NCBI GenBank assembly: GCA_964531285.1
Contig: CAZHDI010000028.1
Span: 1 to 37,437, forward strand
Length of the DNA stretch: 37,437 bases
DNA from: CAZHDI01 sp964531285
GTDB taxonomy: Bacteria; Pseudomonadota; Alphaproteobacteria; JAJFIK01
Direction of reading: 5' to 3'
This document shows positions 16,280 to 23,140 of this stretch, one piece after another. Numbering within the stretch: position 1 is the stretch's first letter; every line of letters starts with the position of its first letter. The notes beneath the pieces were generated by a model. That model was not told where the DNA came from, ran no database searches, and saw nothing but the letters and a program-made list of their open reading frames with translations. The position numbers were made by a program, and so were the translations under genes.

Positions 16280-16965
16280 CAGCCGTACAGCCGTGCCAGG
16301 ACCCGGGGCGGGACCTTGAGGAAATAGAGACTCAAAATGGTGAGATTCATCAGCGGGCGGCGCCAATAGCCGTCCCGCTCATACCGCGCGGCACTGGTGA
16401 CCGCCCGGGTCTTCAGCACGGTGAGGCGGCGCTTGCCGATCCGGCGCACCAGATCGACATCCTCCATGAGCGGCAGGTCGCGAAACCCGCCGACCCGCTC
16501 ATAAAGTGCGCGGCTGACCAGCAGGCCCTGATCGCCATAGGGCAAGCCGAACAGCCAGCAGCGCAGCGCCACCAACCGTTCGATCCGCCGGGCCTGGGAC
16601 CGGAAACTGTCGAGCGCGAAGGCAAAGGCCGCGGCATCCTCGGCGCCTGCCTGGGCGATGAACCGGTCCACTTCGCCGACCCAGCCGGCATCGAGCACGG
16701 TGTCGGCGTGGAGCATCAAGAGCCAGTCGCCCTGGGCCGCTTCGGCCCCGGCCTTGAGCTGGCGCCCGCGCCCTTTTTCGGTCGTCAGAAACCGCACCCC
16801 GGCCTGATCGGCGATCCGCGCCGTGCCGTCCGTCGACCCGCCATCGGCCACGACCACCTCGCGCACCAGACCGGCCACCAGTCCGGGCACAAGCGCGGTC
16901 AGGCAGGCGGACAGGCCCGCTTCGGCGTTGAGGGTCGGAATGACCACGCTGATCGGTGCTGTCAT
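16279..16965 (-). CDS. TIGR04283-type family 2 glycosyltransferase
   Basis: A GT2-family glycosyltransferase of about 228 residues. The fold shows as ISVVIPTLNAEAGL, VVVADGGSTDGTA, GRGRQLKAGAEAAQGDWLLMLHADT (donor-binding DxD-like region) and YGDQGLLVSRALYERVGGF with LMEDVDL, the usual acceptor-side motif. The C-terminal LTILSLYFLKVPPRVLARLYG is hydrophobic and may touch the membrane. I took ATG 16965; ATG 17001 and further upstream codons are possible, and no ribosome binding site is decisive. It is the first gene of a two-gene operon and diverges from the LexA-box radical SAM gene. Confidence 0.86.
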   Translation of the reverse strand: MTAPISVVIPTLNAEAGLSACLTALVPGLVAGLVREVVVADGGSTDGTARIADQAGVRFLTTEKGRGRQLKAGAEAAQGDWLLMLHADTVLDAGWVGEVDRFIAQAGAEDAAAFAFALDSFRSQARRIERLVALRCWLFGLPYGDQGLLVSRALYERVGGFRDLPLMEDVDLVRRIGKRRLTVLKTRAVTSAARYERDGYWRRPLMNLTILSLYFLKVPPRVLARLYG

Positions 16966-17079
16966 AAAAAGCGCCACGGCTGGTTGCAGGGGGCTCACCA
17001 TCCCGGCTTCCCGATCCGCCGTCAAGGCGTCCGTTCCTCTGTTTGTTCCCGTTTCATGGAAGCGACACACTCCCCTAAA

Positions 17080-17094
17080 GTTCTTTTTATGTTC
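17080..17094 (+). promoter_or_regulatory. LexA (SOS) box
   Basis: GTTCTTTTTATGTTC is an exact GTTC-N7-GTTC, the LexA operator of Alphaproteobacteria, with the T-rich spacer often seen in these sites. It lies 52 bp before the start codon of the radical SAM gene. It also lies 114 bp before the divergent glycosyltransferase start, so that operon might respond as well. Confidence 0.7.
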
Positions 17095-17146
17095 TTTTTT
17101 TGTGTTAGCTTATCCCCAGTTTGCGCGAAAGAGGCAGGAACGAAGG

Positions 17147-18226
17147 ATGTACAGACTAATGCCGCAGGAGCCGGTGCGCGGGCGCGGGGCACGCAGCAAT
17201 GCCAGCGGACGGTTCGAGGCCGAGCAGCGTGAGCGGGTCGATGACGGCTGGGACCTCGAAGAGGATGACACCGGCGCCGTGCAAACCCGGGTGATCACCG
17301 ACGCCACCCGGTCGATCATCGCGCGCAACACGTCGCCCGATCTGTCGTTCGACCGGTCCATCAATCCCTATCGCGGCTGCGAGCATGGCTGCACCTATTG
17401 TTTCGCCCGGCCCAGCCACGCTTATCTGGGCCTGTCGCCCGGGCTCGATTTCGAGAGCGTGCTGCTGGCCAAACCCAATGCCGCGGCGCTGCTCGACGCC
17501 GAACTGCGCAAAGCCGCCTACACACCCGCGGTCATGGCGCTCGGCACCAATACCGATCCCTATCAGCCGCTGGAACGGCGCATGGGCATCACCCGGTCGG
17601 TGCTCGATGTGCTGGCGCGGTTCAACCATCCGGTCGGCATCGTCACCAAGTCCAATCTCATCGTGCGGGATCTCGATATCCTGGCGCCCATGGCGGCCAA
17701 GCGCCTCGCCAAGGCGGCGATTTCAATCACGACGCTCGACCCCAAGCTCGCCCGGGCCATGGAGCCGCGCGCGCCCACGCCGGCCAAGCGGCTTGAAGCG
17801 ATTTCCCGCCTCGCGGACGCCGGTGTGCCGGTCGCCGTGATGGCCGCGCCCATCATTCCGGGCCTCAACGACCATGAAATCGAGCCAATCCTGGAAGCCG
17901 CGCTCGACGCCGGCGCCGGAGCGGCCGGTTATGTGCTCCTGCGCATGCCGCTGGAGATCAAGGATCTGTTCCGCGAATGGCTTTATGACGCGGTGCCCGG
18001 GCGCGCGGACCGGGTGATCAGCCTGATGCGCCAGATGCGCGGCGGGCGGGATTACGATCCGGCCTGGCGCGCGCGCATGACCGGCGGCGGGCCGCTGGCC
18101 GATCTTCTGGCCCGGCGTTTCGCCCTGGCCACCAAACGGCTGGGGCTCGCAAAACCGGGAGGCGGCCTCGACTGCAGCCAATTCACCGTCCCGCCCGAAA
18201 CCGGCGATCAACTCGCGCTGCTTTGA
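17147..18226 (+). CDS. Radical SAM protein, PA0069 / SplB-like family
   Basis: A 359-residue radical SAM enzyme of the PA0069/Rv2578c group, related by sequence to spore photoproduct lyase-type DNA repair proteins (COG1533). The 4Fe-4S cluster that cleaves SAM is bound by Cys78, Cys82 and Cys85 in RGCEHGCTYCFARPSH. Downstream are ALGTNTDPYQPLERR and AAPIIPGLNDHEIEPIL of the family, and a conserved C-terminus. Its reaction is unproven. ATG 17147 has AGGA 7 bases upstream; ATG 17159 is an alternative. The LexA box in its promoter supports a DNA damage role. rnhB follows after 45 bp without a visible terminator. Confidence 0.88.
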   Translation: MYRLMPQEPVRGRGARSNASGRFEAEQRERVDDGWDLEEDDTGAVQTRVITDATRSIIARNTSPDLSFDRSINPYRGCEHGCTYCFARPSHAYLGLSPGLDFESVLLAKPNAAALLDAELRKAAYTPAVMALGTNTDPYQPLERRMGITRSVLDVLARFNHPVGIVTKSNLIVRDLDILAPMAAKRLAKAAISITTLDPKLARAMEPRAPTPAKRLEAISRLADAGVPVAVMAAPIIPGLNDHEIEPILEAALDAGAGAAGYVLLRMPLEIKDLFREWLYDAVPGRADRVISLMRQMRGGRDYDPAWRARMTGGGPLADLLARRFALATKRLGLAKPGGGLDCSQFTVPPETGDQLALL

Positions 18227-18271
18227 TCGCATCTCTTGACCGGCCCCCGGCGCAGCCGGAATGGTGACGCC

Positions 18272-18955
18272 ATGAGCGTGTCCGTCTTCCTGCCCGATCA
18301 AAGCGATGCCGCCGTCGATGCGGCCTTGTCCGGCCTCGCGCCTGATGCGCCCATCGCGGGGGTTGATGAGGCCGGGCGCGGGCCCTGGGCGGGGCCGGTG
18401 GTCGCCGCCGCCGTGATCCTTGAGCCCGGGGCGGTCCCGAACGGTCTTGACGATTCCAAACGCCTGAGCGAGGCGGCCCGGGAACGGCTGTTCGAGACGA
18501 TCACGGCGCGCGCGAGCGTCGGCATTGCCATCGGTTCGGTCGCCGCCATCGAGGCGCGCAACATTCTGGGCGCGACCATGGATGCCATGGCGGATGCGGT
18601 GGCCCAGCTGGGCGACGCCCCCGCCCTGGCCCTGATCGACGGCAACCGGACGCCGGATCTGGCCTGCCCTGCCCTGCCGGTGATCAAAGGCGACGGCAAA
18701 CTCGCCGCCATCGCGGCCGCCTCGATCGTTGCCAAGGTCACCCGCGACCGGATCATGCACGCGCTCGATCAAGAGTTGCCCGGCTATGGCTGGGCGCGCA
18801 ACAAGGGCTACGGGACGCCGGACCATCAGGCGGGGCTGCGCCGGCTCGGCGTCACGGTGCATCACCGGCGCGGTTTCAAACCGATACAGGCGCTTCTCGA
18901 AGAGGCACAGAGTCCGGACACGGACTCATCCATAAGAGTCGCGGCTTCTCATTGA
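18272..18955 (+). CDS. rnhB: Ribonuclease HII
   Basis: RNase HII cuts RNA in RNA-DNA hybrids and starts removal of single ribonucleotides from DNA. The protein is 227 residues. It shows IAGVDEAGRGPWAGP with Asp32 and Glu33 of the active site, LDDSKRLS, ALIDGNRTP and AASIVAKVTRDRIM, which carry the remaining acidic residues, and YGWARNKGYGTPDH. ATG 18272 precedes the conserved part; a codon at 18236 would add a short unrelated stretch. The last codons carry three GANTC sites at 13-bp spacing, and the stop lies inside the -35 of the predicted ccrM promoter. Position next to ccrM is common in Alphaproteobacteria. Confidence 0.95.
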   Translation: MSVSVFLPDQSDAAVDAALSGLAPDAPIAGVDEAGRGPWAGPVVAAAVILEPGAVPNGLDDSKRLSEAARERLFETITARASVGIAIGSVAAIEARNILGATMDAMADAVAQLGDAPALALIDGNRTPDLACPALPVIKGDGKLAAIAAASIVAKVTRDRIMHALDQELPGYGWARNKGYGTPDHQAGLRRLGVTVHHRRGFKPIQALLEEAQSPDTDSSIRVAASH

Positions 18956-18981
18956 CCATTAACGCCCCCTCGCGCAGAATC
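18910..18981. promoter_or_regulatory. Cluster of four GANTC (CcrM) methylation sites before ccrM
   Basis: GAGTC 18910-18914, GACTC 18923-18927, GAGTC 18936-18940 and GAATC 18977-18981. The first three start exactly 13 bp apart; the fourth overlaps the predicted -10 of ccrM. GANTC is the sequence methylated by the product of the next gene, so autoregulation is likely. About 0.3 sites would be expected by chance in 72 bp. Confidence 0.6.
18952..18980 (+). promoter_or_regulatory. Predicted ccrM promoter
   Basis: TTGACC (18952-18957), 17-bp spacer, CAGAAT (18975-18980, four of six consensus bases). The -10 overlaps a GANTC site. A TTAAC sequence at 18959-18963 could be a CtrA half-site, but the second half-site at the proper spacing is missing. 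Confidence 0.5.
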
Positions 18982-19007
18982 CTCAGCCTCAAGTGAGGTG
19001 AAGGATC

Positions 19008-20135
19008 ATGGCGACACGGACGAAACCGGGGCGGAAAGGCGCCGCCCGGAGCGGCGACCTGCCGCTCGACACCATTCTGGCCGGCGACTGCATCGCCCAT
19101 ATGACCGCGCTGCCCGAGGCCAGCGTGGACATGGTGTTCGCCGATCCGCCGTATAATCTTCAGCTTGAGGGCGAATTGCGCCGGCCCAACAACAGCCGGG
19201 TCGACGGGGTCGAGAACGACTGGGACAAATTCGCCAGCTTCGAAACCTATGACGGCTTCACGCGCGACTGGCTGCGCGCGGCCCGGCGGGTCCTGAAACC
19301 GGGCGGCACGATCTGGGTCATTGGCAGCTATCACAATATCTTCCGGGTCGGGACCAGCCTTCAGGATGAAGGCTTCTGGATCCTCAACGATATCGTCTGG
19401 CGCAAAACCAACCCGATGCCGAATTTCCGTGGCAAACGCTTCACCAATGCCCACGAGACCCTGATCTGGGCCTGCCGGGACGCCGACGCCAAGGGCTATA
19501 CCTTCAATTACGATGCGCTCAAGGTGTTCAATGACGATCTGCAGATGCGCTCGGACTGGGTGCTGCCGATCTGCGCCGGCGAGGAACGCCTAAAGGGCGC
19601 CGACGGCGCGAAAGCCCACCCGACCCAAAAACCGGAGTCGCTTTTGCACCGTGTGCTGATCGCCTCGACCAACCGGGGCGATGTGGTGCTCGATCCGTTT
19701 TTCGGGACCGGCACGACCGGCGCGGTCGCCAGGCGTCTGGGCCGCCATTTCATCGGCATCGAGCGGGAACGCGAGTATGTGACCGTGGCCGAACGGCGCA
19801 TCGCCAGGGTCAAACCGCTCGAAGACGAAAGCGTCGAGCTGACACAAGGTAAGCGCAGCCAACCGCGCATCCCCTTCGGTCTCGTCATTGAGAAGGGCCT
19901 GATCCGGCCCGGCAACCGTCTTGTGTGTCCGCGCCGTCAGCATGCGGTCAAAGTCCGCGCCGACGGGTCGGTCGTCGCGGGCGATGCCACCGGCTCGATC
20001 CACAAGATCGCGGCCCATGTCCAGGGCCTGCCCGCCTGCAATGGCTGGACCTTCTGGCAGCATGAGGCGACGGCCCGCAAACTGGTGCCGATCGACGTCT
20101 ACCGGCAAAAACTGCGCGAAGAACTCTATCCGTAA
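19008..20135 (+). CDS. ccrM: Cell-cycle DNA adenine-N6 methyltransferase (GANTC), CcrM
   Basis: CcrM methylates adenine in GANTC and helps time the cell cycle in Alphaproteobacteria. The 375-residue protein is a beta-class enzyme: the catalytic DPPYNL (46-51) comes before the SAM-binding DPFFGTGTTGAVA (about 229-241). The C-terminal domain of about 90 residues, with SIHKIAAHVQGLPACNGW, is the DNA-recognition domain that distinguishes CcrM from other methyltransferases. ATG 19008 follows GAGGTG at 7 bases. No restriction enzyme gene is adjacent, as expected for an orphan methyltransferase. It follows rnhB by 52 bp and has its own predicted promoter. Confidence 0.96.
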   Translation: MATRTKPGRKGAARSGDLPLDTILAGDCIAHMTALPEASVDMVFADPPYNLQLEGELRRPNNSRVDGVENDWDKFASFETYDGFTRDWLRAARRVLKPGGTIWVIGSYHNIFRVGTSLQDEGFWILNDIVWRKTNPMPNFRGKRFTNAHETLIWACRDADAKGYTFNYDALKVFNDDLQMRSDWVLPICAGEERLKGADGAKAHPTQKPESLLHRVLIASTNRGDVVLDPFFGTGTTGAVARRLGRHFIGIEREREYVTVAERRIARVKPLEDESVELTQGKRSQPRIPFGLVIEKGLIRPGNRLVCPRRQHAVKVRADGSVVAGDATGSIHKIAAHVQGLPACNGWTFWQHEATARKLVPIDVYRQKLREELYP

Positions 20136-20142
20136 CCGGAGC

Positions 20143-20166
20143 GCCGGGCCGCGATCACGGCCCGGC
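20143..20166. terminator. Bidirectional hairpin between ccrM and the yjhX-like gene
   Basis: GCCGGGCCG, loop CGATCA, CGGCCCGGC: a perfect 9-bp GC stem just after the ccrM stop (20135) and just before the converging stop at 20174. There is no T-tract on the plus strand, so termination strength is uncertain. Confidence 0.5.
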
Positions 20167-20173
20167 CCCTGAC

Positions 20174-20431
20174 TCACCGGTTGTCCATTTGCGAGCGGAC
20201 CCGCAACAGTCCGAGCCCGGTGATCCGGTACGGCCCGCCGCCGCGCGAGGCGATCAGCTTGCGCCGTTTCAGTTTCCGGAACACCGCCACCGTCATACCG
20301 GTCAGATACCAGCCGTCACGGGTGACGCAGTGCACGGCCCCGATCTTGCGCGCCTCGTCGCGCTCGACCAGAACGACACCGCCCTGCGCCAGGGCATGGA
20401 GCACCCGCTGCTCCGCCTTTGACACGTCCAT
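20174..20431 (-). CDS. yjhX: YjhX / TopAI-like protein (UPF0386)
   Basis: An 85-residue protein, the same length as E. coli YjhX (TopAI), which binds and inhibits DNA topoisomerase I. Family features are MDVSKAEQRVLHALAQGG, VTRDGWYLTG, FRKLKRRKLIASRGGGPYRIT and the C-terminal VRSQMDNR; it looks like a small winged-helix fold. In E. coli the partner antitoxin is the acetyltransferase YjhQ; no such gene is adjacent here, so this is an orphan copy and toxicity is only inferred from the family. ATG 20431 has no good ribosome binding site; the nearest purine-rich bases sit in the 3' strand of a predicted RNA stem. Confidence 0.85.
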   Translation of the reverse strand: MDVSKAEQRVLHALAQGGVVLVERDEARKIGAVHCVTRDGWYLTGMTVAVFRKLKRRKLIASRGGGPYRITGLGLLRVRSQMDNR

Positions 20432-20439
20432 TGGAAATT

Positions 20440-20544
20440 ACTCAGCTCAAAGAAAGGCCGGTCACGCGCGAAGGGCTCGCGCATGGTCTGAAAGACGATC
20501 CCGCCCTGCCGTGAGGGCGGGCTTACCGGGCCTCGGAGCTGAGT
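20440..20544 (-). promoter_or_regulatory. Structured leader RNA upstream of the yjhX-like gene (candidate attenuator)
   Basis: Read on the minus strand: P1 ACTCAGCTC (20544-20536) pairs with GAGCTGAGT (20448-20440), 9 bp. P2 GGCCCGGT (20532-20525) pairs with ACCGGCC (20462-20456) with one bulged base. Inside are three hairpins: P3 CCCGCCCT/AGGGCGGG (20521-20500), P4 GTCT/AGAC (20496-20486) and P5 GCGCGA/TCGCGC (20482-20466). The fold ends 8 bases before ATG 20431 and holds the only GAG-type ribosome binding site in P1. I do not recognise it as a known riboswitch. Confidence 0.55.
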
Positions 20545-20549
20545 GACAT
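20523..20549 (-). CDS. Possible 8-codon leader ORF (MSLSSEAR)
   Basis: ATG 20549 to TAA 20523 encodes MSLSSEAR. GAGG (20559-20556) lies 6 bases before the ATG, a better ribosome binding site than that of the downstream yjhX-like gene. The codons cover exactly the 5' strands of P1 and P2 of the structured leader, so a ribosome here would open both stems. In E. coli topAI is controlled by an upstream leader ORF (toiL) that responds to ribosome-targeting antibiotics; this may be a parallel arrangement, though the sequences need not be related. Confidence 0.4.
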   Translation of the reverse strand: MSLSSEAR

Positions 20550-20579
20550 GAAGCACCTCTTTGCTTCGGTTATGTGGCA

Positions 20580-20608
20580 GAAATGGCCGGGCGCCGGGCT
20601 TTTGTCAA
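20580..20608 (-). promoter_or_regulatory. Possible promoter of the leader ORF and yjhX-like gene
   Basis: A perfect TTGACA lies on the minus strand at 20608-20603, overlapping the mutY stop codon. The -10 region at 17 bp, CATTTC (20585-20580), is poor, so this is uncertain; readthrough from mutY is the alternative. Confidence 0.3.
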
Positions 20609-21690
20609 GCCGGGCGGCGCGGCGCGAACAACGGGCCGTCGCCGATGAGCATATGATCGGCCACTTTGCGCATGACCGTCGGCAGTGCGATGTCGCCCAG
20701 GGCCTCCGGCGCCACCCAGCGCCCGTCCACATCCGCCGCCGCCCGCGCACCGATACGCCCGCTAAGCACAGTCAGTTCCAAATGAAAATGGGTGAAGGTG
20801 TGCCGCACCACGCCGGGCGCCGGGTCCCATGCGGTGCGCACGGGCGCATCGCGGTCCGGATCGGGCACCGGGTCCTTGGCCGTGTTCCAGCCCGCGGAGG
20901 GAAACTCCATCATCTTGGCCAGAAGTCCTTTGTCCGGGCGCTGACGGACCAGCACCGCCCCGTCCGGACGGGTCAACCAGAACACGAGGCCGACGCGCGT
21001 GGGCTTGGCGGCCTTGGGCGCGCGGCGCGGCAGATCGGCCGCGATCCCCTTGCCGCGCGCCACGCATCCCCCCGCCCAGGGACACAGTCCGCAGGCCGGA
21101 TTGCGCGGGGTACAGACGGTCGCACCCAGATCCATCACCCCTTGCGCATAATCGCCCGGGCGGCGTGCCGGTGTCATGGCCGCCGCCAGCCGGCGCAATT
21201 CAGGTTTGACGCCGGGCAGCGGGTCCTCGGCGCCGTGGAGCCGGGCCATCACCCGCTCCACATTGCCATCAACGACAACCGCCTTACGCCCGAAGGCAAT
21301 CGCCGCAATCGCCGCCGCCGTGTAGGCCCCGACGCCGGGCAGATCGAGCAGGCCCTCTTCCGTATCCGGAAAAACACCGTCGCGCGCACCCGCGACATGA
21401 ACGGCGCAGGCGTGGAGATTGCGGGCCCGGGCGTAATAGCCGAGCCCGGCCCAGGCGCTCAACACATCGTCGAGGGGCGCACCGGCCAGATCATGAACGC
21501 TCGGCCAGCGCGCGGTGAAGCGCTCGAAATACGGAATGACGGCCGCGACCGTGGTCTGCTGGAGCATGATCTCCGACAGCCACACATGATAAGGGTCGGT
21601 GCGATGCGCCGCGCCCGGCGCGACCCGCCAGGGCAGCACCCGGGCGTTGGCGTCGTACCAGTCCAGCAAGGCGCGCACGCGGTCGGGCAT
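20605..21690 (-). CDS. mutY: A/G-specific adenine glycosylase
   Basis: MutY removes adenine paired with 8-oxoguanine, which prevents G:C to T:A changes. The protein is 361 residues. The catalytic glutamate is Glu40 in WLSEIMLQQTTV; the helix-hairpin-helix is LPGVGAYTAAAIAA (about 117-130) with catalytic Asp141 in VVDGNVERV. The 4Fe-4S cluster is bound by Cys193, Cys200, Cys203 and Cys209 in the standard C-x6-C-x2-C-x5-C spacing. The C-terminal part is the NUDIX-like 8-oxoG sensor. ATG 21690 has GAGG six bases upstream, which decides it over codons at 21711 and 21762. It is divergent from the dciA-like gene. Confidence 0.95.
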   Translation of the reverse strand: MPDRVRALLDWYDANARVLPWRVAPGAAHRTDPYHVWLSEIMLQQTTVAAVIPYFERFTARWPSVHDLAGAPLDDVLSAWAGLGYYARARNLHACAVHVAGARDGVFPDTEEGLLDLPGVGAYTAAAIAAIAFGRKAVVVDGNVERVMARLHGAEDPLPGVKPELRRLAAAMTPARRPGDYAQGVMDLGATVCTPRNPACGLCPWAGGCVARGKGIAADLPRRAPKAAKPTRVGLVFWLTRPDGAVLVRQRPDKGLLAKMMEFPSAGWNTAKDPVPDPDRDAPVRTAWDPAPGVVRHTFTHFHLELTVLSGRIGARAAADVDGRWVAPEALGDIALPTVMRKVADHMLIGDGPLFAPRRPA

Positions 21691-21750
21691 GGCGATCCTC
21701 TGACCTTTCATTTCCCAAGACCCGCGGCACGGCCCGCAGGACACCGGCGC

Positions 21751-21782
21751 TTGACATAGCACCGGCCAGCGGTCCCCTTAAC
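21751..21782 (+). promoter_or_regulatory. Promoter of the dciA-like gene, possibly giving a leaderless mRNA
   Basis: A perfect TTGACA (21751-21756) lies 35 bp upstream of ATG 21786, measured from its first base. A -10 at the normal spacing would fall on CCCCTT, and CTTAAC (21777-21782) is 20 bp away. Either would start transcription at or after the ATG. The opposite strand has an extended -10 (TGCTATGTC) that could serve mutY. Confidence 0.4.
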
Positions 21783-21785
21783 ACC

Positions 21786-22364
21786 ATGACCCGGCCCAAG
21801 GACAGCGACACGACCGCCCGCCTGCGCGCCGCACGGCTCAAAGCCTCGCCCGTGCTGGCCCGCGCGCACTTCCACGCCATCCCCCGCACCCGCCCGGCGG
21901 CGAGCGGTGCGCGTCCGGTCGCGCGCGCGGCCCAAGCGGCGGCAAAACCCGTGTTCGCCAAGTTCAAACATGCCCAGAGCGAACTCGAAACGGTCTGGCC
22001 GGACATCGTCGGCGAGACCCTGGCCGGCATGACCTGCCCCGAGCGCTATCAGCCGGGGCGCGGCGCGGCGGATAACGGGGTTTTGACCGTGCGGGTGGCC
22101 GGCGCGCTGGCACTGGACCTTCAGCATCTGAGCCCGCAGATCATCGAGCGGGTCAACGCCTTTTTCGGCTACCGGGCGATTGCGCGCCTCAAAATCGTCC
22201 AAGGTCCCCTTGCCAATGCTGTGAAACGGTCGGTGCGCCGGGTGCGCAGCATCACGCCGGACGAAAAACGCCAGCTTGAGGCGGCGGCGGCGGATGTGAA
22301 TGATGCCGGACTGCGGGCCGCGTTGACCCGCCTGGGTGCCAGTGTGCTGGGCAGTGAACAGTAA
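21786..22364 (+). CDS. dciA: DUF721 / DciA-like protein
   Basis: A 192-residue protein whose middle part (about 60-140) matches DUF721, the domain of DciA, the likely ancestral loader of the replicative helicase DnaB: FAKFKHAQSELETVWPDIVGE, GVLTVRVAGALALDLQHLSPQIIERVN and FFGYRAIARLKIVQGP. The N-terminal 50 residues are basic and probably disordered; the C-terminus is helical. Helicase loading is inferred from the family. The order mutY (divergent), DUF721, DsbA-like, smc is common in Alphaproteobacteria. ATG 21786 has no ribosome binding site, in line with a leaderless transcript. Confidence 0.82.
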   Translation: MTRPKDSDTTARLRAARLKASPVLARAHFHAIPRTRPAASGARPVARAAQAAAKPVFAKFKHAQSELETVWPDIVGETLAGMTCPERYQPGRGAADNGVLTVRVAGALALDLQHLSPQIIERVNAFFGYRAIARLKIVQGPLANAVKRSVRRVRSITPDEKRQLEAAAADVNDAGLRAALTRLGASVLGSEQ

Positions 22365-22386
22365 GAGACTTCAAGGAGCAGATGCG

Positions 22387-23115
22387 ATGACGGGGCAAAC
22401 CGAGACCACTCAACCGGAAGCGAAACCGACGCGCGGCCGGTTCGGCCTGATCGGCGCCGGTATCCTGGCTGCCGCGGTTCTGGGCGGCGCGGGCTTTCTG
22501 GTCCTGACCGCCGGCGGCAGCGGACCGGCCGAGGCCAACACCGCAACCAAGGAAGAGGTCCTGGCCAATCCGGATTTCGGACGCCCGGGGGATATCGTCC
22601 TGGGCGATCCGGACGCGCCGGTGGAGATCATCGAATATGCCTCCATGACCTGCGGACACTGCGCGGCGTTCAAGCTGCGCACCTTCCCGGAGATCAAAGA
22701 GCAGTACATCGACACCGGTAAGGCCAAATACACGTTGCGGGAATTCCCGACCGCGCCGGTGGTTTTGTCCGCCTCGGCCTTCATGCTGGCGCGCTGCGTG
22801 CCCGAAGACCGCTATTACCGGATGATCGAGGTGCTGTTTAAGACCCAGCGCACCTGGGCTGGCGTGTCGACCGCCCAGGAAGGCCGGGACGAGCTTGAGA
22901 AAATCGCCCGTCAGGCCGGTCTGAACAGCGCGGCCTTCGAGGCCTGTCTGTCCAACGACGCTGAATATCAGCGCATCCGCGCGGTGCAGGAGCAAGGCTC
23001 GGAGGCATTCGAGATCACCGGCACGCCCTCGCTTATCATCAATGGCGAGATGCTGAACGGCTTCCGCACCTTCGAGGACGTGTCCAAGGTGATCGAGGCC
23101 AAGCTGGCGGAGTAA
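22387..23115 (+). CDS. DsbA-like thiol-disulfide oxidoreductase, membrane-anchored
   Basis: A 242-residue protein with one N-terminal membrane helix (about 19-42, FGLIGAGILAAAVLGGAGFLVL) and a periplasmic thioredoxin-fold domain with the active site Cys89-Gly-His-Cys92 in YASMTCGHCAAF. The cis-proline loop is TGTPSLIING. It belongs to the DsbA/DsbG-like thioredoxin family common in Alphaproteobacteria and should make or reshuffle disulfides in exported proteins. ATG 22387 has AAGGAG at 8-9 bases. It follows the dciA-like gene by 22 bp and is followed by a strong terminator. Confidence 0.9.
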   Translation: MTGQTETTQPEAKPTRGRFGLIGAGILAAAVLGGAGFLVLTAGGSGPAEANTATKEEVLANPDFGRPGDIVLGDPDAPVEIIEYASMTCGHCAAFKLRTFPEIKEQYIDTGKAKYTLREFPTAPVVLSASAFMLARCVPEDRYYRMIEVLFKTQRTWAGVSTAQEGRDELEKIARQAGLNSAAFEACLSNDAEYQRIRAVQEQGSEAFEITGTPSLIINGEMLNGFRTFEDVSKVIEAKLAE

Positions 23116-23140
23116 CCGCGCAGCTTTTAGAACCTGGATC

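Noticed and set aside
17033..17048. A second GTTC pair (GTTC-N8-GTTC) upstream of the LexA box
   Set aside because: The spacer is 8, not 7, so it does not match the operator; probably chance.
18952..18963. CtrA box in the ccrM promoter
   Set aside because: Only one TTAAC half-site is present; the second at N7 spacing is not there.
20466..20521. tRNA or tRNA-like gene in the yjhX leader
   Set aside because: The arms have the wrong lengths (4, 6 and 8 bp), no CCA or T-loop sequence is present, and the junction does not fit a cloverleaf.
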